From NCBI GenBank assembly GCA_007119345.1, contig SKPV01000077.1:1-8035 (forward strand): a stretch of 8,035 nt of DNA. Reading direction: 5' to 3'. Shown here in pieces: positions 1 to 5,162 of the stretch; the stretch's first letter is position 1, and the number at the start of each line of letters is the position of its first letter. Under the pieces are notes generated by a model. It had not been told where the DNA came from. It worked only from the letters and a program-made list of their open reading frames with translations, and made no database searches. The DNA comes from Halovivax sp. (lineage in GTDB: Archaea > Halobacteriota > Halobacteria > Halobacteriales > Natrialbaceae). A program made the position numbers and the translations under genes.

Positions 1-183
1 CGCGTAGGTGATCTCTTTCATCTTCAGCGCGCCCTCGAGCGAGACGGGCGCGTCGTAGCCCCGGCCGACGAAGAAGAACGCGTCCGCGTCGACGTGCGCC
101 TCGGCGACCTCCTGAGCCGCGGACTCGTCGAGGACCTGCTGGATGGCGTCCTGGACCGCCCGCAGCCGTTCGACGTCCCGGCG
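1..183 (-). pseudogene. glmS: GlmS C-terminal fragment (5'-truncated)
   Basis: The minus strand encodes a stretch that matches the start of the second SIS (sugar isomerase) domain of glutamine-fructose-6-phosphate aminotransferase: FFFVGRGYDAPVSLEGALK followed by MKEITYA, the family's GRG...LEGALKxKEI signature. GlmS makes glucosamine-6-phosphate for amino-sugar and surface glycan synthesis. The whole glutaminase domain and the first SIS domain, which should precede this, are absent. The frame instead continues upstream without a stop into the winged-helix remnant at 214-342. No start codon suited to a GlmS protein is present. The gene runs off the left edge, so its 3' end cannot be judged. 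The family call is firm; the exact junction (about 177-214) is an estimate from where GlmS-like sequence begins. Confidence 0.8.
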
Positions 184-213
184 GGAGCACTGGTCGGCCG
201 TCGGATCCGCATC

Positions 214-342
214 GGTTTCGTCGCCCTCGAGGAGCGCGTCGACGTCCTCGATCTCGCCGTACCGATCCCGGTGGGCCAGGGTCGGCGCCACGTTCCGCCC
301 CTCCTCCGCGAGCGTCGCGAGGAGCAGGAAGTCGGTCGGGCG
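214..342 (-). pseudogene. Winged-helix regulator remnant, copy A
   Basis: The translation RPTDFLLLATLAEEGRNVAP followed by TLAH is almost the same as the N-terminus of copy B (1996-2234). The DNA at 271-339 aligns to 2151-2219 without gaps, with about five mismatches by eye and a 27-base identical run. The sequence then jumps to RDRYGEIEDVDALLEGDE, which corresponds to the end of copy C (6403-6648). About 46 codons covering the recognition helix and wing are therefore missing, in frame. No ATG, GTG or TTG lies between the MATE stop codon (370-372) and RPTDF, so the start is lost too. The family resembles the PhiH1-repressor-like winged-helix proteins of haloarchaea; that name is from memory. 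The frame runs on into the GlmS fragment. Confidence 0.75.
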
Positions 343-369
343 TCCCCGTCTCTCGGGCCCGGGAGGACG

Positions 370-1800
370 TCACCCCGGGTCCGTCGTCGGCCGGTATTCG
401 CGGCTCACCGCTTTCCACCGATTCGATCGGAAGCGCCAGAGGTTGATCGCGGCGGGGACCAGCGTCTCCAGGAAGAGCGCCAGGTAGAGGCCGACGACCG
501 CGAGCGGGGTGACCAATCCGAGCGCGGCGACGGGCAGCGCGACGGCGTATCGACCGACCAGCGAGGCGACGAACGGCCACCGCGTATCGCCCGCGCCCCG
601 GAGCGCGCCGGTCGCGGCGCCGTCGACGCCCATCGCCACCGCGCTGATCGCCGCGACCTGGACGAACGTCGCGGCCCGGTCGACTTCGGTCGGCGTCGAG
701 ACGAACACCCGGGCGATCGGCGTCGCCAGGGCGATCACCGCCAGCCCGACGAGCAGGTAGAGGACGGTCGTCAGCCGGATGATGTCCGCGCCGTATCCCT
801 CCGCTTCGCGCTCCGCACCGGCCCCGAGGTGCTGGCCGACGAGCGTGCTCGACGCGATCGACAACCCCCAGTTGAAACTGTTGATGAGGTCGCGAACCCG
901 TCGGCCCACCTCGAACGCCGCGACGACCACGGGCCCGAACGCGGCGGCGATCCAGAGCAACGGGAACACGACCGCCATCTGGGCGAGCCGTCGGCCCATC
1001 AGCGGCGCGGAGACGGCGACCAGCTGCCGACTCAGCTCGGCGTCCAGGTACGGTCCCGAGAACCGGAACCGGACCGGGCAGGGGGCCAGTCGTCCACCCC
1101 CGTACGACCGACCGACCATCCCCCACGCCAGCGCCACCGTCACCACCGCCGTCGCGATCGCGGTCCCGAGCGCCGCGCCCGCGACGCCCAGTCCGAGCCC
1201 GAAGATGAACGCGCCGCTCAGCGCGATGTTCGCGATCCCGCCGCCGGCCCGCACCACCATCGGCGTGTAGGTGTCGCCGACCGCCGCGTAGGTTCGACTC
1301 GCGATCAGGTTCTGGAACTCGAACAGGAGCGCCGGCGCCACGACGACGAGGTAGACCGCCCCGTGGCGGATCGACTCCGCTTCGCCGCCGAACACGGCGA
1401 TCAGCGGCTCGGCGAACAGCACGTACGCCGCGACGATGGGGACCGCCATCGCCACCGCCGCAACGCTGCTCTGTTTGACCACCAGTTCCGCCCGCTCGCT
1501 CGCCCCGCCGCCGTAATTCTGCGAGACGAGACTGATCGTCCCGCCCGCGAGCCCGATCGAGAGGTACTTGGCGACCTGCCAGTAGGCGTACGCGAACGCC
1601 AGCCCCGCGACCGCGGCCGTCCCGACCGCCCACCCGACCATGGCCAGGTCCGCGACCTGCTTCGACATGATGGCGAAACCGGTGACGATACGCGGCCAGG
1701 CCAGGCCCATCGTCGGCCGAAATCGGTCTTCCTCGATGACGCCGACCCGATCCAGCACCCCGGCCGCGACGGCGACGGCCCGACGCGTCCGAGACTCCAT
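370..1800 (-). CDS. MATE-family multidrug/cation efflux transporter
   Basis: This 476-residue integral membrane protein belongs to the MATE family, which exports organic cations or toxic compounds in exchange for Na+ or H+. The length is normal for the family. The sequence alternates hydrophobic segments with short charged loops, consistent with about 12 membrane helices. The two related halves each carry the expected motif: LVSQNYGGG near residues 91-99 and STLVGQHLGAG near 318-328. ALRGAGDT near 399-406 is a further family hallmark. The N-terminal 30 residues are charged and cytosolic. The ATG at 1800 is preceded by a TATA-like AGCTAGAAA at the right distance. The gene stands alone, flanked by regulator remnants A and B in the same orientation. 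The substrate cannot be read from the sequence. Confidence 0.92.
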   Translation of the reverse strand: MESRTRRAVAVAAGVLDRVGVIEEDRFRPTMGLAWPRIVTGFAIMSKQVADLAMVGWAVGTAAVAGLAFAYAYWQVAKYLSIGLAGGTISLVSQNYGGGASERAELVVKQSSVAAVAMAVPIVAAYVLFAEPLIAVFGGEAESIRHGAVYLVVVAPALLFEFQNLIASRTYAAVGDTYTPMVVRAGGGIANIALSGAFIFGLGLGVAGAALGTAIATAVVTVALAWGMVGRSYGGGRLAPCPVRFRFSGPYLDAELSRQLVAVSAPLMGRRLAQMAVVFPLLWIAAAFGPVVVAAFEVGRRVRDLINSFNWGLSIASSTLVGQHLGAGAEREAEGYGADIIRLTTVLYLLVGLAVIALATPIARVFVSTPTEVDRAATFVQVAAISAVAMGVDGAATGALRGAGDTRWPFVASLVGRYAVALPVAALGLVTPLAVVGLYLALFLETLVPAAINLWRFRSNRWKAVSREYRPTTDPG

Positions 1801-1824
1801 GGTTCGTGGCTCGTCGAAGCCGGG

Positions 1825-1833
1825 TTTCTAGCT
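1825..1833 (-). promoter_or_regulatory. TATA-like box of the MATE gene
   Basis: On the minus strand AGCTAGAAA is centred about 29 bases before the ATG at 1800, the spacing expected of a leaderless or nearly leaderless archaeal transcript. It is an imperfect match in a GC-rich setting, so this is a candidate only. Confidence 0.4.
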
Positions 1834-1995
1834 TTCGACTCTCGACGGCTGACACGTGGGGGCTTACATCGACGCACCGAGCGACGATGCGGCGCTGCCT
1901 CGACACGAACCGTTTCGTCGCGCGCGAGGAACCTATGAACGGGCCCTCGCGATGATCCTGGGTGTCGTCCACGAGGGCTCTCTGCCGACGACGGT

Positions 1996-2234
1996 CTCGA
2001 TCTCCGGTCCGCCCGGGACCGGCGACGAGCCGCCGGCTCGGTGAGGTCGTCGCGGCCGGAGCGCTCGACGGGGCCGACCGTCTCGACCAGGCCGTACTCT
2101 TCGAGGACTGGGAGTCGGGTGTTGCTGTTCTTGCGGGTCTCGCCCGTGTGGTGGGCCAGGGTCGGCGCCACGTTCCGGCCCCGCTCGGCGAGCGCCGCGA
2201 GGAGCAGGAAGTCGGTCGGCCGACGGCGTCTCAC
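1996..2234 (-). pseudogene. Winged-helix regulator remnant, copy B (frameshifted)
   Basis: From a GTG at 2234 the frame reads RRRRPTDFLLLAALAERG, then RNVAPTLAHHTGETRKNSN and TRLPVLEEYGLVETVGPVER, ending in SGRDDLTE. This is a helix-turn-helix followed by a wing, as in small haloarchaeal DNA-binding regulators. After LTE the expected LGEAALVRRDRYGEI seen in copy C is lost. The DNA still contains GACCGG directly followed by AGATCGAG, where an intact copy has seven more bases (TACGGCG), so small deletions have broken the frame. Downstream codons in either continuation look non-coding, and the shifted frame stops at 1933-1935. No TATA box is seen upstream of the GTG. A shortened product of about 76 residues keeping the whole DNA-binding part is possible, so residual function cannot be excluded. 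The 1801-1995 stretch holds nothing else I can support beyond the MATE promoter. Confidence 0.7.
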
Positions 2235-2300
2235 GGGGGAACACTCGCTAGCAGGTTGGAGCTGCGTCGAGCGAGCGCGGTGTTCTCTCCCGGCACCTCG

Positions 2301-2546
2301 TTACCGGTCCGAGACCTCCTCGGGCGAGAGCGGACAGTCACACGGCGACGCGGTGGGGGCCTCCGGGCCGACTGTGTAGACCCCCGTGACCACGGTGGTA
2401 CAGCGCGGGCAGAGGGGAGTGGCGTTTTCGGACGGGTCGCGGTCGTCCGGGTTCGTTCGGTCTTCGGGGCTCGGCTCGTCGATGGCGCTGACGCCGACGA
2501 ACGGCTCGGAGCCGACGATCGGGGACACGAGCTGGGGCGTCCTCAT
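2301..2546 (-). CDS. Small CPxC/CxC putative zinc-binding protein
   Basis: The 81-residue product has an acidic, Pro-rich N-terminal half and a C-terminal CPRC (Cys46, Cys49) followed after 19 residues by CDC (Cys69, Cys71). Four cysteines spaced like this suggest one zinc site, as in the many small CPxC zinc-finger proteins of haloarchaea; the segment VVTGVYTVGPEAPTASPC between the pairs looks like such proteins from memory. There is no signal peptide or membrane segment. Function is unknown; nucleic-acid or protein contact is only a guess. I chose the ATG at 2546. In-frame ATGs at 2612 and 2624 would add a very basic stretch (RPGRRRRETPGTRR), unlike a haloarchaeal N-terminus, and both lie inside the inverted repeat near vapB. 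The gene is divergent from the toxin-antitoxin pair. Confidence 0.6.
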   Translation of the reverse strand: MRTPQLVSPIVGSEPFVGVSAIDEPSPEDRTNPDDRDPSENATPLCPRCTTVVTGVYTVGPEAPTASPCDCPLSPEEVSDR

Positions 2547-2565
2547 GCGATCCGGCTCCACCGTC

Positions 2566-2581
2566 CGCCGGGTGCCCGGCG
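2566..2581. repeat. Inverted repeat upstream of the zinc protein
   Basis: CGCCGGG-TG-CCCGGCG is a perfect 7-base inverted repeat with a 2-base centre, lying 20-35 bases before the ATG at 2546. It occupies the place where a leaderless TATA box would be. It could be a leader hairpin, if transcription starts near 2603, or a protein site. All-GC arms of this length can arise by chance here. Confidence 0.4.
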
Positions 2582-2607
2582 TTTCCCTACGCCGCCGTCC
2601 CGGCCGG

Positions 2608-2627
2608 CTCATGGGTGGCCCCATGAG
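2608..2627. promoter_or_regulatory. Candidate vapBC operator (perfect inverted repeat)
   Basis: CTCATGGG-TGGC-CCCATGAG has perfect 8-base arms around a 4-base centre. It ends at the TATA-like TTAA (2629-2632) and covers the position of the TFB recognition element of the vapB promoter. AbrB-type antitoxins commonly bind inverted repeats in their own promoters, so autorepression by VapB, with or without VapC, is the natural reading. That role is inferred; the repeat itself is plain in the sequence. Confidence 0.55.
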
Positions 2628-2635
2628 GTTAAGGG
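2626..2635 (+). promoter_or_regulatory. TATA-like box of vapBC (possibly shared, divergent)
   Basis: AGGTTAAGGG has its TTAA centred about 27 bases before the vapB ATG at 2658, the correct distance for a leaderless transcript. TTAA is self-complementary, so the same box could also drive the minus-strand zinc-protein gene, starting near 2603. Confidence 0.45.
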
Positions 2636-2657
2636 AGCGGGGCGCGTAACCCCGCGC

Positions 2658-2903
2658 ATGGGATCCGAGCCGCCCGCCGACGAAACGACCGTCAGCGAGC
2701 GCGGGGCGGTGACCGTCCCGGCCGACATCCGTGAGGCATTCGATATTCGCCCCGGCGATAAGATCCGTTGGACGATCGACGACGAGGGGACGATCCGCGC
2801 CGAGGTCGTGAAACGGCGATTCGGCGCGTTCGACGACTTCGAGCCGGTCGATATCGGCGAGACGAACGCCGCCGACGAGCACAACCTGTACGGAGCACGG
2901 TGA
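2658..2903 (+). CDS. vapB: AbrB/VapB-type antitoxin
   Basis: The 81-residue protein has a SpoVT/AbrB swapped-hairpin DNA-binding domain at about residues 10-50: TVSERGAVTVPADIREAFDI then RPGDKIRWTIDDEG. This matches the family pattern of S-x-x-G-x-V-T-V-P-x-x-I-R followed by PGD. The C-terminal 30 residues (FGAFDDFEPVDIGETNAADE) are acidic and probably form the segment that wraps and inhibits the toxin. The stop codon directly abuts the ATG of the PIN-domain toxin, with zero spacing, so the two are surely co-transcribed and probably translationally coupled. The start at 2658 gives a normal AbrB N-terminus and correct TATA spacing. The protein should neutralise VapC and bind the repeat at 2608-2627. 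A short gap between REAF and DIRPGD is not seen, so the domain looks intact. Confidence 0.9.
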   Translation: MGSEPPADETTVSERGAVTVPADIREAFDIRPGDKIRWTIDDEGTIRAEVVKRRFGAFDDFEPVDIGETNAADEHNLYGAR

Positions 2904-3332
2904 ATGGCGACCGCGCTGGTGGATTCGAGCGTCCTGATCGCCGCGACGAGCGCGCGCGATCACCACCACGACGAGGCAGCCGCGATCGTCCACGCGATCG
3001 ACGGCGGCGACCTGCCGACGGGTCACGTGACCAACTACGCGCTCACCGAGACGTTGAACTTCGTCCACGAGCGGATGGGCCACGACGTCGCGATCGAGCT
3101 GCTCGACCGGCTCGTCGAAAGCGCCGGTTTCGAACCCGTCCACACGCCCCGGGACGACTTCGATGCGGGTCTGACCCACTTCCGACGGTACGGCGGCCTC
3201 GCGTTCGGTGACGCGACGATGGTCGCCTACATGGATCGAGTCGGCCTCGACTACATCTACAGCTTCGATACCGATTTCGACGCCGTCGACGGCATCACCC
3301 GGCTCGACACCCCAACCGATCCGTTCGGCTGA
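2904..3332 (+). CDS. vapC: VapC-type PIN-domain ribonuclease toxin
   Basis: This 142-residue protein has the PIN nuclease fold, used by VapC toxins to cleave RNA (often tRNA or rRNA) with bound Mg2+ or Mn2+. The acidic residues expected at the active site are present: Asp7 in LVDSSVLI, Glu49 in NYALTETLN, Asp103 in AFGDATMVAYM, and Asp122/Asp124 in SFDTDFDAV. The length is normal for the family and no frame break is seen, so the toxin looks active. It lies immediately after the antitoxin stop codon. The RNA target cannot be told from sequence. It converges with the DUF433 gene at 3514-3798, 181 bases away. Confidence 0.94.
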   Translation: MATALVDSSVLIAATSARDHHHDEAAAIVHAIDGGDLPTGHVTNYALTETLNFVHERMGHDVAIELLDRLVESAGFEPVHTPRDDFDAGLTHFRRYGGLAFGDATMVAYMDRVGLDYIYSFDTDFDAVDGITRLDTPTDPFG

Positions 3333-3513
3333 TTCTCGAGCGTTCGATCGCGGCGTGTCGCGTGCAGCGAGGCGATCGTTCCCCGCATCGACATTCGCCA
3401 GTACGAGCGATCGGACGATTACGCGAGGGCCGTCGAGGTCCGCACGTCGGCCGGAACGACGCCTCTCGGCTCGATCGCTACGCGACGGCGAACTCGATCC
3501 GTCGGCTCCTCGA
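3333..3513. other. Convergent spacer with no supported gene
   Basis: The 181 bases between vapC and the DUF433 gene hold no start-to-stop frame that I recognise. On the plus strand, from about 3390, a short stretch reads IDIRQYERSDDYARAVEVR, which faintly recalls the beginning of a GNAT acetyltransferase, but it has no usable start and dissolves after about 30 residues. No T-rich terminator is evident. The place where a partner toxin for the DUF433 gene would be expected lies here and is empty. Confidence 0.4.
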
Positions 3514-3798
3514 TCAGGCTGTCGACGCCGCGACGTCGGGTTCGGCGTCTTCGAGCAGCGTCTCGACGTCCTCGACCTCGCCGTTCGCTCGCTCGAGCTC
3601 GCGCATCTCCTCCGGATGGTCATAATAGTAGGCCAGCGCCTCGTACACCGCCGCGAGCGAGCACTCGAGCCGATCGGCGACGTACGCCGGTGAGCGGCCG
3701 CCACCGATCACCCGCCCGGCAACGTGGCGGACCCCGACGCGGGTCCCCTCGATGCGAGGTTCGCCCCGGAGTATCTCGTCGTCCGTCGTGGTCGGCAT
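3514..3798 (-). CDS. DUF433 family antitoxin-like protein
   Basis: The 94-residue protein matches DUF433, a small helix-turn-helix family often found as the antitoxin of a PIN-like toxin. The signature is ILRGEPRIEGTRVGVRHVA near residues 9-27, followed by RSPAYVADRLECSLAAVYEA near 35-54, where DNA-binding helices are expected, and LAYYYDHPEEM near 55-65. The last 30 residues are strongly acidic (RANGEVEDVETLLEDAEPDV). The ATG at 3798 is the only start that gives the conserved N-terminus. It lies in the left arm of a perfect inverted repeat (3796-3811). The usual partner, a DUF5615 or similar PIN-like toxin, normally follows such genes; none is found in the 181 bases downstream. It may be an orphan, may serve as a regulator, or may pair with a toxin elsewhere. 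Confidence 0.88.
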   Translation of the reverse strand: MPTTTDDEILRGEPRIEGTRVGVRHVAGRVIGGGRSPAYVADRLECSLAAVYEALAYYYDHPEEMRELERANGEVEDVETLLEDAEPDVAASTA

Positions 3799-3811
3799 AC
3801 GTGACCGTATG
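3796..3811. promoter_or_regulatory. Inverted repeat at the DUF433 start
   Basis: CATACG-TGAC-CGTATG has perfect 6-base arms and a 4-base centre. The left arm contains the DUF433 start codon on the minus strand. A bound protein would block transcription or translation, so autoregulation is a reasonable guess. Arm length and centre resemble the core of the repeat near vapB. Confidence 0.45.
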
Positions 3812-3860
3812 TTCCGGGATCGATCGTGTTTGCTGACCCCTTTGGGATCCAATAGCAAGG

Positions 3861-3868
3861 ATACATAT
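3861..3868 (+). promoter_or_regulatory. TATA box of the oxidoreductase gene
   Basis: ATACATAT is centred about 27 bases before the ATG at 3892, which is textbook spacing for a leaderless haloarchaeal transcript and supports that start codon. Confidence 0.65.
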
Positions 3869-3891
3869 GCCGCGCGCGGATCACCCCACGT

Positions 3892-4866
3892 ATGCGATTC
3901 GGCATTCTGAGCACTGCGGGTATCGCTCGCAAATCGATGATTCCGGCGATCGCCGAGTCCGACCACGAGCTCGTCGCCGTCGCGTCTCGAAACGAGGAGA
4001 TCGCACGCGCGTTCGCCGACGATTTCGACGTCGAGATCCTGGAAACCTACGGCAGCTACGAGGCGCTGTTCGACGCGGATGTCGACGCGGTCTACAATCC
4101 ACTTCCCAACGCGCTCCACGCCGAGTGGACCAGGCGGGCCGCCGACGCGGGATTGCACGTCCTCTGTGAGAAGCCGATGACCGTCGATGCCGACGAGGCC
4201 CGGGCAGTCTTCGACTACTGCGAGGACGCCGGCGTGACGGTGATGGAAGCGTTCATGTACCAGTTTCACCCGATCACCGACCGCACGCGTGAGATCGCCG
4301 CGAACGCGCTCTCGACGATCCGGAACGTCCGGTCGCAGTTCACGTTCTCCCTGGCGGACCTCGACGACATCCGGGTGTCCCCCGACCTCGCCGGCGGAAG
4401 TCTCATGGACGTCGGGTGTTATCCGGTCAGCGGGATTCGGGGCTTCCTCGGGGAGCCCCGCCGTGTAAGTGCCCACGCCCTCGATACCACGGACGTCGGC
4501 GTGGACACGGAGATGGCGGCGCGACTGGAGTACGACGACGCCCACGCACAGTTCCTTTGCGGGTTCGATACGCCCCACCGACAGTCTCTTCGCGTCGAAG
4601 CCGAAAACGGCTGGCTGGAAGCGGAGGACGTATACAATCCCGGCACGTCGGACGTCGAACTGACCTACAGCGTCGACGGCCAGCGGGAAATGGAAACGAT
4701 CGAGGGCGTGGATCCCTACCGGCTGGAGGTCGAGGCGTTTGCGGACGCCGTCGAAAGCGGCGACGAGCCGCCGATCGACAGGGACGAGACGATCGCAAAT
4801 ATGCGCGTCATCGACGCCCTCTACGAGAGTGCCGATCGAAGCGAGTCAGTGACGGTCTCGGACTGA
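3892..4866 (+). CDS. Gfo/Idh/MocA-family NAD(P)-dependent oxidoreductase
   Basis: The 324-residue soluble enzyme has an N-terminal Rossmann fold, with FGILSTAGIARK at residues 3-14 binding the dinucleotide. VYNPLPNALHAEW at 67-79 and CEKPMTVDADEA at 92-103 follow. Lys94 of EKP is the conserved catalytic lysine of the family. The C-terminal sheet domain carries MYQFHPITDR (122-131) and the GGSLMDVGCYPVSGIRGFLG segment (168-187), typical of the glucose-fructose oxidoreductase/dihydrodiol dehydrogenase branch, whose members oxidise sugars, inositols or diols. Haloarchaeal D-xylose dehydrogenases belong to this superfamily, but neither neighbours nor residues here fix the substrate. The ATG at 3892 is supported by the TATA box and by the immediate start of the Rossmann strand. 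The gene is monocistronic as seen and is divergent from the DUF433 gene. Confidence 0.93.
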   Translation: MRFGILSTAGIARKSMIPAIAESDHELVAVASRNEEIARAFADDFDVEILETYGSYEALFDADVDAVYNPLPNALHAEWTRRAADAGLHVLCEKPMTVDADEARAVFDYCEDAGVTVMEAFMYQFHPITDRTREIAANALSTIRNVRSQFTFSLADLDDIRVSPDLAGGSLMDVGCYPVSGIRGFLGEPRRVSAHALDTTDVGVDTEMAARLEYDDAHAQFLCGFDTPHRQSLRVEAENGWLEAEDVYNPGTSDVELTYSVDGQREMETIEGVDPYRLEVEAFADAVESGDEPPIDRDETIANMRVIDALYESADRSESVTVSD

Positions 4867-4888
4867 GCGGTCGGCCCAGAACAATTAT

Positions 4889-4940
4889 CAGCGCTTCACA
4901 ACGTTGCTTCGCGGGGCATAGTCGAGCGCGAGAAGCGCTG
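4889..4940. repeat. 9-base inverted repeat after the oxidoreductase gene
   Basis: CAGCGCTTC (4889-4897) and GAAGCGCTG (4932-4940) are exact reverse complements with a 34-base loop. The right arm can also pair with GCTTC at 4906-4910, giving a competing shorter hairpin. There is no T tract for a classical terminator. Confidence 0.5.
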
Positions 4941-5112
4941 CTACGGACGTATCTAGGAATATTGGCCCGCGCGACGACGGCGAGCGCGCGACCCCGACCG
5001 GAGATCGCGCCACTTCCGACGAAGAATGGCATTCAATGGGATTAGGCGGTATTCAAACCCATTCAGGGGCGCCACTGATCCCACTGCGGACCGTCCGTAC
5101 GACAGCGACGGA

Positions 5113-5144
5113 GGGACCGAGGCGAATCGACTCGTCTCGGTCCC
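5113..5144. repeat. 9-base inverted repeat before the coiled-coil gene
   Basis: GGGACCGAG (5113-5121) and CTCGGTCCC (5136-5144) are perfect reverse complements with a 14-base loop. The right arm ends 18 bases before the ATG at 5163. It is either a leader hairpin affecting translation or mRNA stability, or an operator. The position fits regulation of the downstream gene better than termination of the upstream one, which ends 246 bases away. Confidence 0.5.
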
Positions 5145-5162
5145 GGTTTCACCACACTACCC

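Larger units (their letters stand above)
4867..5162. other. Intergenic region with inverted repeats
   Basis: The 296 bases between the oxidoreductase and the coiled-coil gene contain no gene that I can support. They hold an AT-rich ACAATTATCA (4881-4890), a 9-base inverted repeat (4889-4940), another AT-rich patch (TATCTAGGAATATTGG, about 4950-4965), three ATTCA words at 5031, 5051 and 5061, and a second 9-base inverted repeat (5113-5144). A non-coding RNA could start after the TATA-like patch, but nothing proves it. No convincing TATA box sits 27 bases before 5163, so the coiled-coil gene probably has a 5' leader. Confidence 0.5.

Noticed and set aside
94..1938. Plus-strand open frame of about 614 codons opposite MATE
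   Set aside because: It is the antisense of a clear membrane transporter, its product is dominated by Arg, Asp and Pro, it has no domain, and long antisense frames are normal in GC-rich haloarchaeal DNA.
3390..3480. GNAT acetyltransferase remnant on the plus strand
   Set aside because: Only about 17-20 residues are suggestive (IDIRQYERSDDYARAVEVR); there is no start and no acetyl-CoA-binding motif.
2301..3704. A 467-codon minus-strand protein spanning vapBC
   Set aside because: Only the last 81 residues look real (the zinc protein). The rest is antisense to vapB and vapC and to the spacer and has shadow-like composition.
5031..5070. ATTCA words (5031, 5051, 5061) as iterons
   Set aside because: Only five bases are shared, spacing is irregular (20 and 10), and no replication gene is adjacent.
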